In this document: piece by piece, positions 39,692 through 49,153 of the stretch
Numbering within the stretch: position 1 is the stretch's first letter
Layout of the letters: each line of letters opens with the position of its first letter
Origin: Fimenecus sp964557975
Lineage (GTDB): Bacteria; Bacillota; Clostridia; Oscillospirales; Acutalibacteraceae
Assembly: GCA_964557975.1 (NCBI GenBank)
Contig: CAZLCG010000002.1
Location: forward strand, 62,001-126,000
Reading direction: 5' to 3'
DNA length: 64,000 nucleotides
Notes under the pieces: generated by a model
Database searches by the model: none
What the model saw: the letters and a program-made list of their open reading frames with translations, nothing else
Told to the model about the DNA's origin: nothing
Made by a program: the position numbers and the translations under genes

Positions 39692-42157
39692 TCAAAACAT
39701 ATTTTCAGGATTTATATCGGCATAAACCGATACTTTATTATATCTTTTATCGTCCGCAAAATCCTTTAAAAGCCGCGAAATAAATTTTCTGAACTCCTTA
39801 GTGTTTCTGCACTTTATAATTACTCTGTATCTGTACCTTCCCGCAACCTTTGAGATCCTCGGTGCAAGAGGACTTAAAACTATTATTCCGAGATCGGAAA
39901 ATTCCGCCTTGTGCAGAGCCTTAACGCTTTCAAAAAATGTTTTTGCCGCCGATTTAACCGTCAGCTCGTCAGCGGCGGAAAATCCGACTGAGCAAAAATC
40001 GCAGAACGGAGGATAAATCAACGCTTTTCGGATTTTAATTTCAAGGTTAAAAAACGCTTCATAATCCTGCGCCTGTGACAGCCTTATAATCTCATTATCG
40101 GGAAAAGAGGTCTGAATGATTGCCTTGCCCTTTTCGCTTCCCCTGCCCGAGCGCCCGATGACCTGTGTTAAAAGGTCGAACGCCCTTTCAGAGCTTTTAT
40201 AATCGTCATTATATAGCTGCTGGTCTATTGAAATAACGCCGACAAGCGTAACGTTAGGAAAATCAAGCCCCTTTGCAACCATTTGAGTTCCCAAAAGAAT
40301 ATCGTACTCGCCGTCCGCAAACTTTTTAAGTGAGTTTTCAAAGAAAAAGCGAGACGAGGTTGAATCGGTATCAAGCCTTAACACCCTTGCGTCGGGCAGT
40401 TTTTCTTTAATTTCGTCCTCTAACCGCTGTGTGCCCGCTCCCGAATAAACAACGCTTTTTTCCCCGCATTCGGAGCATTTTTCCGTAAAAGGTTCGGAAT
40501 AACCGCAGTAATGGCACATAAGCCTACCGTTTCGCGAATGATAGGTAAGCGAAATACTGCAATTCGGGCAAACCTTAACCTTTCCGCATTTTGAGCAAGC
40601 CGCAAAGGTATTAAAGCCCCTTCTGTTCAACAAAAGAATAGACTGCTTTTTGTTTTCAAGGCAGGCTCTCAGCTCCGTTTCAAGCTCGCGGCTTAAATTA
40701 TCGCCCTTTGACAGATCCGCGCCGTATTTCATATCGGTTGTAATTACTTCGGGCAAAACGGCTTTGCCGTACCTTTCTCTCAGCGTGTTTAAGGATATTT
40801 TTCCGCTCTTGGCCAATGCGAACGTCGTAACGGACGGTGTTGCGGAGGCAAGCAAAAGCAGAGAATTGTTAAGCTTTGTGCGGAACGCCGCGACGTCCCT
40901 TGCATGGTATCTCGGCGACATTTCGGATTTATATGTGTGCTCCTGCTCCTCATCGATAATTATAAGACCGAGACGTTCAAACGGAGCAAAAACCGCGGAG
41001 CGCGTACCAAGGGCAATGCTTGCCTTGCCGTCCTTAACTCTCTGCCATTCGTCCTTTCTTTCACCCATTGACAAGCCGCTGTGAAATACAGCCACTCTGT
41101 CGCCGTATCTTTCATAAAAAATCGAAAGCATCTGCGGCGTCAGCGATATTTCGGGAACCATCATTATGACCTGTTTGCCGTCGTCAATAACGTCGTCAAT
41201 CAGCTTTAAAAACACCTGAGTTTTGCCGGAGCCCGTCACCCCGTATAAAAGCGAGGTTTCGGGCTTCGGGGAAAAATACAGCTTTTTTATATTCTCATAC
41301 GCAATATTTTGCTCCTGAGATAATAATATTTCATTATGAATTGATGAACATTTATTAAACTTCGGTCTTCTGAAAACACGGTTCTCAAAGATTTCAACAA
41401 TTCCTTTTTTTTCAAGCGTAGCAATAACCGCCGCTGTAACGCCGGTAAAATAGCATATTTCCTTAACGCTTGCAGAGCCTATGTCTTTAAGGAGATTTAT
41501 TACATTCTTCTGTTTGGGCGTGAGCTTCGGAAGCTCGGTAAGCTCAAGAAAAAGCTGAGTAAGCCTTGCGTTTTTAACGGTAGCGTCGCCGGTTCTTTGA
41601 ACGGTATCGACGTTGCTTAAAAGAAAGCCTTTCTTTTGCAGGGATTTTACAATAGGAAAGCCGCTTTTACAGCCGTTATCCTTCAGTATTTTTTCTTCCT
41701 TTACATAGGTGCTTTTGTCGCTTAAATAATTTATTATATTTCTTTCGTCGGCAGTAAGGGTATCGAGCATTTCATCGGTAACGGCAGGGTTGATTATATA
41801 TGAGTTAACGATATTAAGCCCTATTCCCGACGGCAGCATTGCCTTTGCCGCGTCGTAAAACGTGCAGAATGTATGCTCTTTAAGAAACACGGCAACGCGG
41901 ATAAGCTCGCCGGTCAGAAGCGGCGCCCGATCCGGCACCGCCGAAACGCTTTTAAGCTTCTTTTCGCCGTCTGACTTTCTCAGCGCGAAAACAAAGCCCT
42001 GCCTTTTCCTGTTGCCGTTACCGAAGGGTACAATCACCCTGACGCCCGCTTTAACTTGAGAAAGCAATAAATCGGGAACAGCGTAGTCAAATATGCCGTC
42101 AAAGCTGTACGCCGTGTTTTCAACGGCAACTTTAGCAATGATTTCGGACAATGACAT
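39692..42157 (-). CDS. priA: Primosomal replication helicase PriA
   Basis: Restarts collapsed replication forks. The 821 residues contain an N-terminal DNA-binding region, a helicase core with GVTGSGKTQVF (Walker A), DEEQEHTYK (DExH-type) and the late helicase motifs QVIGRSGRG, and two zinc-binding cysteine pairs (CSKCGKVKVCPNC; CHYCGY; CSECG). CoaBC, commonly between rpoZ and priA in Firmicutes, is not here. Confidence 0.96.
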   Translation of the reverse strand: MSLSEIIAKVAVENTAYSFDGIFDYAVPDLLLSQVKAGVRVIVPFGNGNRKRQGFVFALRKSDGEKKLKSVSAVPDRAPLLTGELIRVAVFLKEHTFCTFYDAAKAMLPSGIGLNIVNSYIINPAVTDEMLDTLTADERNIINYLSDKSTYVKEEKILKDNGCKSGFPIVKSLQKKGFLLSNVDTVQRTGDATVKNARLTQLFLELTELPKLTPKQKNVINLLKDIGSASVKEICYFTGVTAAVIATLEKKGIVEIFENRVFRRPKFNKCSSIHNEILLSQEQNIAYENIKKLYFSPKPETSLLYGVTGSGKTQVFLKLIDDVIDDGKQVIMMVPEISLTPQMLSIFYERYGDRVAVFHSGLSMGERKDEWQRVKDGKASIALGTRSAVFAPFERLGLIIIDEEQEHTYKSEMSPRYHARDVAAFRTKLNNSLLLLASATPSVTTFALAKSGKISLNTLRERYGKAVLPEVITTDMKYGADLSKGDNLSRELETELRACLENKKQSILLLNRRGFNTFAACSKCGKVKVCPNCSISLTYHSRNGRLMCHYCGYSEPFTEKCSECGEKSVVYSGAGTQRLEDEIKEKLPDARVLRLDTDSTSSRFFFENSLKKFADGEYDILLGTQMVAKGLDFPNVTLVGVISIDQQLYNDDYKSSERAFDLLTQVIGRSGRGSEKGKAIIQTSFPDNEIIRLSQAQDYEAFFNLEIKIRKALIYPPFCDFCSVGFSAADELTVKSAAKTFFESVKALHKAEFSDLGIIVLSPLAPRISKVAGRYRYRVIIKCRNTKEFRKFISRLLKDFADDKRYNKVSVYADINPENMF

Positions 42158-42186
42158 ACACCTCCCGATTTAGATTGAGATTTAAA

Positions 42187-42396
42187 TCAGATATTCCTGA
42201 TTTCCTCAGGCTCAATTATTTTAACCTTTCCCTGAATTATGTCGTCGAGCGCAAGGCTGACAGGCTTTTCAACGATAATTTCACCGTTTTCTTCAGCCTC
42301 CTCGGCGATTTCTCTTGCCCTTTTTGCCGTAGCGATTACAAGAGAATAACGGCTTAACCTGTTTGACAGAACTTTTTTAAGACTTGGATTGAACAT
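42187..42396 (-). CDS. rpoZ: RNA polymerase omega subunit
   Basis: A 69-residue omega subunit, recognised by its order MFNPSLKKVLSNRLSRYSLVIATAKRAREI and the later acidic VEKPVSLALDDI. I use ATG 42396, preceded by GTGAGG at suitable spacing; the GTG at 42411 overlaps gmk and has no site. It follows gmk directly, the usual gmk-rpoZ pair. Confidence 0.92.
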   Translation of the reverse strand: MFNPSLKKVLSNRLSRYSLVIATAKRAREIAEEAEENGEIIVEKPVSLALDDIIQGKVKIIEPEEIRNI

Positions 42397-42400
42397 AGCT

Positions 42401-42970
42401 TTAAACCTCACTGTTATATTTATCTAATATGGCGAGAACATCCTCCGCCGCGGTATCTATATCATCATTTATTACAACATGGTCGTAATAACGGCTGTGG
42501 GCGATTTCGCTTACTGCGATTTCCATTCTTCCGCGAATATCGTCCTCATCCTCAGTGCCTCTTGAGCGAAGTCTTTTTTCAAGCTCCTCAACCGACGGAG
42601 GCATAATAAAAACCGATATTGAATCGTTATATATTTTTTTTATGTTTGAAGCGCCGTTTACCTCAATTTTAAGGATTACGGTTTTGCCCTCTTCAAGCCA
42701 ATTATCAACAGGCTTTTTCGGAGTGCCGTAGAAATTTGCGCCGTATTTTGTGTACTCGAGAATGTTTCCCGAAGCAATCATCCTTTGAAAATCGTCGTTG
42801 GAAACGAAATAATAGTCAACTCCATCGGTTTCACACTCGCGCTTCCGACGGGTAGTAACCGAAATTGACCGCTGAAGCTCAGGGCGTTTTTGAAAAAGTA
42901 TCTCCAAAAGGGTATCTTTTCCAACCCCTGCCGGACCCGAAAAAAGAACAAGCCTGCCTTTATCCTTCAT
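42401..42970 (-). CDS. gmk: Guanylate kinase
   Basis: Phosphorylates GMP to GDP. The 189-residue protein has the P-loop SGPAGVGKDTLLE, SVTTRRKRECETDGVDYYFV (GMP site), and the lid RLRSRGTEDEDDIRGRM. Note the aspartate after GK in the P-loop where serine or threonine is usual, which also occurs in some clostridial homologues. Overlaps remA by 11 bases and touches rpoZ. Confidence 0.95.
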   Translation of the reverse strand: MKDKGRLVLFSGPAGVGKDTLLEILFQKRPELQRSISVTTRRKRECETDGVDYYFVSNDDFQRMIASGNILEYTKYGANFYGTPKKPVDNWLEEGKTVILKIEVNGASNIKKIYNDSISVFIMPPSVEELEKRLRSRGTEDEDDIRGRMEIAVSEIAHSRYYDHVVINDDIDTAAEDVLAILDKYNSEV

Positions 42971-43223
42971 TACTATTCTCCTCCGCCGTTTCTTCGTTAA
43001 AGCGGCTCATTATTTTTTCTGTCTGCAAATATGAAAGAATTACATGGTTGCTGTCCGTAATTATGACCGCTCTTGTCCTGCGCCCCTGAGTTGCGTCAAT
43101 AAGCAGCTTCTGTTCCTTTGCATCCTGAACAAGTCTTTTTACGGGCGCCGAATCGGGGTTAACAACCGAAAGGATTCTACCCGCGTTAACGGCGTTGCCG
43201 AAACCGATATTTATAAGCTTCAT
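42960..43223 (-). CDS. RemA-like DNA-binding regulator (DUF370)
   Basis: An 87-residue DUF370 protein. B. subtilis RemA is a ring-forming DNA-binding activator of matrix genes, and genes of this family commonly lie between yicC and gmk, as here. MKLINIGFGNAVNAGRILSVVNPDSAPVK and DATQGRRTRAVIITDSNHVILS are family blocks. ATG 43223 is preceded by GTGAGGAAATTGTTG. The C-terminus is acidic and unconserved. Role in this organism unknown. Confidence 0.9.
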   Translation of the reverse strand: MKLINIGFGNAVNAGRILSVVNPDSAPVKRLVQDAKEQKLLIDATQGRRTRAVIITDSNHVILSYLQTEKIMSRFNEETAEENSNEG

Positions 43224-43234
43224 CAACAATTTCC

Positions 43235-44113
43235 TCACTCAATATTCTGAACCTGCTCGCGGATTTTTTCGACCTCTGCCTTGATTGAAATTACGCGTTT
43301 GGCAATTTCAACATCCTGCGCCTTTGAGCCTATTGTATTTGCCTCACGGTTAATTTCCTGAACAAGGAAATCAAGCTTTCTGCCTATCGCTTCATCGGAA
43401 TCCGTAAAGGCTCTGAGCTGCGAAATGTGGCTTCGTAACCTGACGGTTTCCTCCGCAACGGCGACTTTGTCGGCATAAATTGCAGCCTCGTTTAAAAGCC
43501 GTGTTTCATCAACCGAAGCGTCGCTCAAAAGCTCTTTCATTCTCTGTTTTAGTTTTTCATTGTATTCCTTAACGGTTTCGGGAGAACGCTTTTCAACGAA
43601 CTCAACGCACTCAATAATGTAATCGGCCCTTGACAGTATATCTTTTTTCAGCTTTTCGCCCTCGGCTTCACGCATTTTGATAAATTTATCAATTGCCTCC
43701 CCGGCAACCGATTTGACCGCGTTCCAAATTTTTTCCTCATCGTCGGGCGTCTTGTGCAGAGTAAGCACGTCGGGAAACCTTGAAAGTGAATATGCGGAAA
43801 TATCGCCGTCAACAGAAAGTCTGTCGGAAATCTCCCTGACAGCTTTTAAATAGCCCTCGGCAAGAGAATGGTTAACTATAATTTCAGTATCGGCTTCCTC
43901 AAAATTTTCGACCGAAACATAACATTCGATTTTACCTCTTGCCACAAGAGAATTTGTAAAGGCTTTCATTTTTTCTTCAAGGAAGCCGTAAGCTCTCGGC
44001 ACTCTTGCCGAAAACTCAAAATACCTATGATTGACGCTTTTAATCTCAACCGATATGCTCATACCGTCAATTACAGACTCCGCCCTGCCGTAGCCGGTCA
44101 TACTTTTAATCAT
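43235..44113 (-). CDS. YicC/YloC family endoribonuclease
   Basis: A 292-residue YicC-like protein with MIKSMTGYGRAE at the N-terminus, EIKSVNHRYFEFSARVPR, and the C-terminal KLDFLVQEINREANTIGSKA signature. E. coli YicC is a ring endoribonuclease that affects RyhB stability. The yicC-remA-gmk-rpoZ-priA order is standard in Firmicutes. First gene of its group; I saw no clear promoter. Confidence 0.94.
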   Translation of the reverse strand: MIKSMTGYGRAESVIDGMSISVEIKSVNHRYFEFSARVPRAYGFLEEKMKAFTNSLVARGKIECYVSVENFEEADTEIIVNHSLAEGYLKAVREISDRLSVDGDISAYSLSRFPDVLTLHKTPDDEEKIWNAVKSVAGEAIDKFIKMREAEGEKLKKDILSRADYIIECVEFVEKRSPETVKEYNEKLKQRMKELLSDASVDETRLLNEAAIYADKVAVAEETVRLRSHISQLRAFTDSDEAIGRKLDFLVQEINREANTIGSKAQDVEIAKRVISIKAEVEKIREQVQNIE

Positions 44114-44156
44114 AATCGTACCGTCCCGATATTTTAGTCATTATATTTTACTATTA

Positions 44157-44552
44157 TTAAGCATTTATGTCAATATCAACCTTTTTGCAGCAAGAGCCGA
44201 GCAGCAGTGTGGGAATATCGCCCTCATAAACTCCGCCGCTTAATTGAAAGCCCAAGAGGGTAAAAACGTTTTTATATTCCTGCTGACTTGAATAAGCCAT
44301 ATAAGCGTTTCTGTTTGCAGCAAAGTTAAGAGCGGAACGGATAAGCCCCTCAACGAGCAGCCCGTCCGGCATAACCGTGGAAATATCGCTTATAAAGCAT
44401 TTGCCGCCGTCAATCGTTACAAGACATTTTCCTGCGTATTCACCGTTTTCGTATGCCTTGTAAGCTGCGTAAACGAAGTTTTCGCGGAACAGCCTGTCCG
44501 AAAAAATCGCTTTAATTTCATTTATATCTGTTAAAGGCTTGTAAATTACCAT
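44157..44552 (-). CDS. GNAT-like hypothetical protein
   Basis: 131 residues, plausibly an acetyltransferase-fold protein: an N-terminal alpha-beta region, GKCLVTIDGGKCFISDISTVMPDGLLVEGLIRSAL around 41-75 which resembles GNAT strands 4-5 with a displaced acetyl-CoA loop, and a C-terminal LGFQLSGGVYEGDIP typical of the last GNAT strands. The usual Q/RxxGxG/A motif is missing, so it may not bind acetyl-CoA. Not identified beyond that. Ends with CCKK and a short acidic tail. Confidence 0.6.
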   Translation of the reverse strand: MVIYKPLTDINEIKAIFSDRLFRENFVYAAYKAYENGEYAGKCLVTIDGGKCFISDISTVMPDGLLVEGLIRSALNFAANRNAYMAYSSQQEYKNVFTLLGFQLSGGVYEGDIPTLLLGSCCKKVDIDINA

Positions 44553-44629
44553 TTTACCGCAATGTGATACGTCCGCAAAAAGCCCTTTATCAGACTTTTT
44601 TGGGTTGTATCACCCTTTCCTGTTATTAT

Positions 44630-45376
44630 TTACTGTTTTCCCGTATTCTTTATTCCCGCGCTCTCATAAAGCGACAGTATTTCCCGCTCGGTCAAATTTC
44701 TGTAGCTGCCCTGCTTGAGCATACCGAGCTTAACGCTGCCGATTTTTGTCCTTTTAAGTCTCGCGACCTCTATGCCGAGCGAGTCGAACATCCTCCTGAT
44801 TTGTCTGTTTCTTCCCTCATAAACGGTTACTTCGACAACAGTGCGGTTTTCCTGCTTCTCAACAATTTTCAAATCAGCGGGCGCGGTCATTTTACCGTCT
44901 ATCTCTATACCGTTTCTGAATTTTGCCGCCTGTTCCTTCGTAATTTCGGGTCTGATTGTAACCCTGTAAGTTTTGGGAACATGGGTTGAGGGGTGCGAAA
45001 GAGCGTTTGCAAATTCGCCGTCATTTGTCATTATCAAAAGCCCCTCCGACTCTCTGTCAAGTCTGCCGACGGGATATATTCTCGTTTTAACGTCCTTTAC
45101 AAGCTCGGCGACACATTTTCTGTCCATCTCGTCGCTCATCGTAGTAATAAATCCGCGCGGCTTGTTAAGCATAATATACACGTTTTTATTTGACGCCGAA
45201 ACTCGTTTTCCCGAAACGGTTACCTTATCGCGCTTAGGGTCAACCTTATCGCCTATTCGGGCTGTAACGCCGTTAACCTTAACCTTGCCTGCCGAGATAA
45301 GCTCTTCAGACTTTCTTCGCGAGACAATACCGCTTTCAGCCATAAATTTTTGCAGTCTTATTTTTTCGTCAGCCAT
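44630..45376 (-). CDS. rluB: Ribosomal pseudouridine synthase, RluB type
   Basis: 248 residues with an N-terminal S4 domain (1-60) and the RsuA-family catalytic domain, including GRLDRESEGLLIMTNDG with the catalytic aspartate, KTYRVTI, and EGRNRQIRRMF. By length and neighbourhood it probably modifies 23S rRNA near position 2605. A second RsuA-family gene lies at 55774-56487. Overlaps the carboxypeptidase gene by 8 bases. Confidence 0.92.
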   Translation of the reverse strand: MADEKIRLQKFMAESGIVSRRKSEELISAGKVKVNGVTARIGDKVDPKRDKVTVSGKRVSASNKNVYIMLNKPRGFITTMSDEMDRKCVAELVKDVKTRIYPVGRLDRESEGLLIMTNDGEFANALSHPSTHVPKTYRVTIRPEITKEQAAKFRNGIEIDGKMTAPADLKIVEKQENRTVVEVTVYEGRNRQIRRMFDSLGIEVARLKRTKIGSVKLGMLKQGSYRNLTEREILSLYESAGIKNTGKQ

Positions 45377-46532
45377 TTTTTCCGCCTTTCAAGTAATCAA
45401 TTATTCTTTGAAATAAGGATCTCTCAGCTTCCACAGAGTTCGGAACGGTGATACACTCGGCGTTTTCATTTGCAACTAAAGGAATTTCACATATAAATTC
45501 GCCGTTATTATAATAATACGAAACAGAGCCGACAATATCTCCCTTATTTACGGGAGCGTATAAAAACCGTTCGGCATTAACAACGCCGTAAAAGTCGACG
45601 GATTCCGAAAAGCTGTGTATTACGGCATTTTCATAAAGCACGGCGCTTATTGAGGATTTATCGGAGCCTACGCATTTTATGCCGTATGCTTCGCCTTCCT
45701 CATTCAAACGAACCTCTTTAAGCTGAGAAAATCCGTAATCAAGCAGTTTCTTATGATCCTCCCAATCGTTGGGATCGTTAAGAGTAACCGCAACGAGAGT
45801 AACGCCGTTTCTTTCGGCGGCTGTGACAAGACATCTCCCGCTTTTTTTGGTATAGCCCGTTTTAATGCCGACTGCGCCCTCATAGTATTTGAGCATTTTA
45901 TTGTGATTTGTAAAATACCTTTTATACGGAGGGTTGCCGTAGTCAACCGATACGGAATAAGCGGAACAAATTTTTAAAAAAGTCTCATTTTTTACAGCAT
46001 ATGAACCGAGCAGCGCCATATCGTACGCCGTGGAGTAATGTCCGTCCGAATCAAGACCCGACGGAGTTACGAAATGAGAGTTTTTCATTCCGATTGACCG
46101 CGCTTTTTCATTCATCAAAACGCTGAATCCCTCCGGACTGCCGGCAAGCGCGTAAGCGGTAACGTTAGCTGCGTCGTTGCCCGATTCAAGCATCATACCG
46201 TAAACCAGCTCTTCAAGGCTGATTTTGTCGCCCGCAAGCAAGCCTATCGAGGTACCCTCAACACGAACCATCTCATCGGTAACGGTTATTTCCTGCGATA
46301 AATCACCGATTTCGAGCGCAATAATCGATGTCATAATTTTGGTAGTGCTTGCCATAGAAAGGCGTTCGTCGGGATTTTTTGAAAATATTACTTCATTAGT
46401 ATCGGCTTTCATTACCACCGCCGCCTCGGCGCTGACGCCGACCGTTTCAGCCGCCGCAGAAACAGTCGGTAACAATACGGTAAAAACAATTATCAAAATA
46501 AATGATACAAATCTCTTAAACAAATCAACCAC
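45369..46532 (-). CDS. dacF: D-alanyl-D-alanine carboxypeptidase (penicillin-binding protein 5/DacF type)
   Basis: 387 residues exported by an N-terminal signal (residues 8-27), then a serine carboxypeptidase domain with the STTKIM active site, the SGND motif and KTGYTKK, and a C-terminal beta domain. It trims the terminal D-Ala of peptidoglycan stem peptides. Position beside gerW and scpAB matches clostridial dacF/dacB, used in spore or vegetative wall; which cannot be told. I saw no clear C-terminal amphipathic anchor beyond the final basic helix. Confidence 0.9.
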   Translation of the reverse strand: MVDLFKRFVSFILIIVFTVLLPTVSAAAETVGVSAEAAVVMKADTNEVIFSKNPDERLSMASTTKIMTSIIALEIGDLSQEITVTDEMVRVEGTSIGLLAGDKISLEELVYGMMLESGNDAANVTAYALAGSPEGFSVLMNEKARSIGMKNSHFVTPSGLDSDGHYSTAYDMALLGSYAVKNETFLKICSAYSVSVDYGNPPYKRYFTNHNKMLKYYEGAVGIKTGYTKKSGRCLVTAAERNGVTLVAVTLNDPNDWEDHKKLLDYGFSQLKEVRLNEEGEAYGIKCVGSDKSSISAVLYENAVIHSFSESVDFYGVVNAERFLYAPVNKGDIVGSVSYYYNNGEFICEIPLVANENAECITVPNSVEAERSLFQRIIDYLKGGKNG

Positions 46533-46591
46533 CGCCTATTAAAAATATGCAGGCGGTGATTAAAATATTTTTTCAATAATTATTTATTAAA

Positions 46592-47053
46592 TTACTTCTC
46601 TTCGGGAGCATCGGCATCAACCTTAATATCCGCTTCAACTGATACCGTTTCGTCCGTATCCTGCCCGTCGGCTTTCTGTTTTTCCTTTTTAGCCTTGTTT
46701 ACAACGCTTGTAACCTTGTCAAACATCTCGGGAACAAGATTAACAACTCTTTCAGCCGCATTGTCGTATGCGGTAATATGCTTTAACGTGACCTCTCCGT
46801 CGGAAACTACGAGAAAAGCAACGGGCGTAATGGTAACGCCTGCTCCGCCGCCGCCGCCGAAAATCTGTTTGCTTGTCTTTGACGGGAAATCGGAGCCGCC
46901 CGAAGCAAAACCGTATGTAACCTTTGAAACGGGTATAATTGTAATACCGCCGTCAAGATTTATCGGTTCGCCGATAATCGTGCTGACGTTCACAAGGTTT
47001 TTAACCTTTTCAATAGTGGCTTCAAGAATCCCTGCCGCTGACTGTTCATTCAT
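46592..47053 (-). CDS. gerW: GerW family sporulation protein (YtfJ)
   Basis: 153 residues. GerW/YtfJ is a spore inner-layer protein needed for germination by alanine in Bacillus. Visible signatures are TIIGEPINLDGGITIIPVSKVTYGFASGGSDF and FGGGGGAGVTITPVAFLV. The C-terminus is charged and variable. I chose ATG 47053, with AAAGGCGGTG upstream; it overlaps the DUF2953 stop by 8 bases, so translation is coupled. Confidence 0.92.
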   Translation of the reverse strand: MNEQSAAGILEATIEKVKNLVNVSTIIGEPINLDGGITIIPVSKVTYGFASGGSDFPSKTSKQIFGGGGGAGVTITPVAFLVVSDGEVTLKHITAYDNAAERVVNLVPEMFDKVTSVVNKAKKEKQKADGQDTDETVSVEADIKVDADAPEEK

Positions 47054-47750
47054 TTGTAGCACCGCCTTTTATATTTTTGTTAACTGCGTTTTGATTATCT
47101 TCAACCTCCGGTTTTGCCCGAAGAATTTTAAGAACAACATTTTTTACAATACGAACCGCAAAGACAATACCGTAATTTATTAAAAATATCGGTCTGAGCG
47201 AAGCGTTGAAAACGAATTGCGCCGAGCTGAACGTGCCAATAAAATCAGGCTCTATATTTACATCGTAATTTTTAACCTTAAGCGTTGAGCATATATAGCC
47301 GAGCGGCGGAAAAACATCCTTACAAACGTTGCCGTATTCGACAGCGGTGCCTGCCGCGTCCTGATTTTTTGAAATAACCATCCATAAATAAAGGTCGTCT
47401 ATAATAAAATGCTTTTTAAAGCACCTGAGCATTGAGCCCAAAGCGTCCGCGCCGTCTTTAATAAGAGCAATAACTCCGTCAACGCCCTGATTATCGTAAA
47501 AAACCTTAAACGGATTGGGCTTTTTTTCAACAATATCCTCGGGAGGCTTCTCCTCCTGCGGTTTTTCTTCTTTGGGCTTTTTGGGTTTTTTAGGCTTTTT
47601 TTTCGAGAAAGGATAAACCGTAAAGGAAAGAAAAAGCCAACGAACCTTTAATGTGAATTTATCAATATATTCGGCTTCAATTCTGAATTTTATACTTAAA
47701 AGGAGTATGAAAAAAGCAATTATTGCAAGAATTATATATATAGCTATCAT
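47046..47750 (-). CDS. DUF2953 membrane-associated protein
   Basis: 234 residues with an N-terminal transmembrane helix (1-22), a proline/lysine/glutamate-rich stretch (KKKPKKPKKPKEEKPQEEK, about 50-70) and a DUF2953 domain (KHFIIDDLYLWMVISKNQDAAGTAVEYG onward). The neighbour gerW (YtfJ) and a DUF2953 protein (YtfI) are also adjacent in B. subtilis, so a shared spore-membrane role is inferred. No enzymatic motif. Confidence 0.88.
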   Translation of the reverse strand: MIAIYIILAIIAFFILLLSIKFRIEAEYIDKFTLKVRWLFLSFTVYPFSKKKPKKPKKPKEEKPQEEKPPEDIVEKKPNPFKVFYDNQGVDGVIALIKDGADALGSMLRCFKKHFIIDDLYLWMVISKNQDAAGTAVEYGNVCKDVFPPLGYICSTLKVKNYDVNIEPDFIGTFSSAQFVFNASLRPIFLINYGIVFAVRIVKNVVLKILRAKPEVEDNQNAVNKNIKGGATNE

Positions 47751-47784
47751 ATCAAACCTCCCTTTGCGTTATTGATAAATATTA

Positions 47785-48396
47785 TTAAATTACCTCAGCC
47801 GCATCCTCATTTTTCGGTTCAGCGGGCGCGTTTTCCGAATTTTCGTCTGTGCTGTCAAAGGTTAACTGACTGTCGGGTTTGTCGCGGTCGGGAAGCGGCG
47901 GCAAATCTTCAAGCGAAGAGAATGAAAAGCATCTTAAAAAATCGGGCGTAGTGCCGTAAACAAGCGGCCTGCCCGGCAGTTCAAGCCTGCCCTTTTCTTC
48001 AATGAGCCTTTTCTGACACAGCGTTCCTATAACTCCCGAGCAGTCAACGCCCCTGACCTGCTCGACAAAAGCCTTGGTAACAGGCTGATTGTATGCAATA
48101 ACCGCAAGCACCTCGAACGCCGCCTGCGACAGAGGGGTATTCTTTTTTACCTCTAAAACGCGTCTGATATAATCGCCGTACTTAGGCTTCGACGAAAGCT
48201 GATATTTATTTTCGAGCTTCAAAAGACAAATTCCGCTTTGCCTCTCGTCGAGCTGAGCGGACAAATTCAAAAGAAGCTGTTCCGTTAATTCGTCGTCAAT
48301 ATCAAGCGCCTGCGAAAGCCTTTCTGTTTCAAGCGGTTCGCCCGCCGCAAAAAGTATTGCCTCGACAGCCGCCTGCAAATCCTTTGCGTTTGCCAT
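47785..48396 (-). CDS. scpB: Segregation and condensation protein B
   Basis: 203 residues; a winged-helix kleisin partner of the SMC complex. ILFAAGEPL near 14-22 and the VLAVIAYNQPVTKAFVEQVRGVDC block near 93-117 are diagnostic, with an acidic tail. Starts 4 bases after scpA ends. Together with ScpA and SMC it compacts and separates chromosomes. Confidence 0.95.
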   Translation of the reverse strand: MANAKDLQAAVEAILFAAGEPLETERLSQALDIDDELTEQLLLNLSAQLDERQSGICLLKLENKYQLSSKPKYGDYIRRVLEVKKNTPLSQAAFEVLAVIAYNQPVTKAFVEQVRGVDCSGVIGTLCQKRLIEEKGRLELPGRPLVYGTTPDFLRCFSFSSLEDLPPLPDRDKPDSQLTFDSTDENSENAPAEPKNEDAAEVI

Positions 48397-48400
48397 CAGT

Positions 48401-49141
48401 TTACTCCCACTCTTCCGAATTTATTTCGCCGAAATCCGTTGTCAAAAGCTCAATGTCAACATCCGCGCCCTCGCCCGTAATGTTGATTTTTCTCGACTTT
48501 GCAAGCTCAAGTACGGCTAAAAAGGTTGCAACCATATCGGAACGGCTTTCGGAATTTTGAACAAGAGCAGTGAGCTTTTCCTTTTTGCCCGCATTCATAA
48601 GGGATTTAAAAATCGTTTTAATTTTAGAGCCCACGGAAACAATTTTTTTTGCGATAATTTCACGGAAAGCCTCAACGGGCGGCGGCAGGTTGCGTAATCG
48701 CCTTCCCGCAGCCGAAAGGTAAGCCTTCAAAAGCTCGCTCCCGTCGTGAAGCCGAGTGTATGTAAAATCCACCTCAAGCTCCTCGGGTTTTCTTATAAAG
48801 GCGTCGAACCCGTCGGTATGCTCGGAAAGCTTACCTGCCATAATTCGGCAGTCGCGATACTCCAAAAGCTCGCCGGTAAGTTCTTTTTTCAGTTCTTCGG
48901 CTTCCTCGTAAACGGGCAGAAGCGAAACGGATTTTATATAGACAAGCCTTGCCGCCATATCGACAAACTCGCTTGCGACATATAAATCCTCCCGCTCCAT
49001 CGATCTGACATATGCAATATATTGGTCAACAAGCTCTGCAATCGGGATGTCATAAATATCAAGCTTATGCTTTGAAATAAGATGAAGCAATAAATCCAGA
49101 GGCCCCTCAAAAACCTTTATCTTATACGAAATCTGTTCCAT
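48401..49141 (-). CDS. scpA: Segregation and condensation protein A
   Basis: A 246-residue kleisin that bridges SMC heads. N-terminal VFEGPLDLLLHLISKHKLDIYDIPIAELVDQY is diagnostic, and the C-terminal winged helix (VATFLAVLELAKSRKINI) completes it. Directly upstream of scpB, downstream of the M50 protease gene. Confidence 0.95.
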   Translation of the reverse strand: MEQISYKIKVFEGPLDLLLHLISKHKLDIYDIPIAELVDQYIAYVRSMEREDLYVASEFVDMAARLVYIKSVSLLPVYEEAEELKKELTGELLEYRDCRIMAGKLSEHTDGFDAFIRKPEELEVDFTYTRLHDGSELLKAYLSAAGRRLRNLPPPVEAFREIIAKKIVSVGSKIKTIFKSLMNAGKKEKLTALVQNSESRSDMVATFLAVLELAKSRKINITGEGADVDIELLTTDFGEINSEEWE

Positions 49142-49153
49142 TTAAACCTTTCC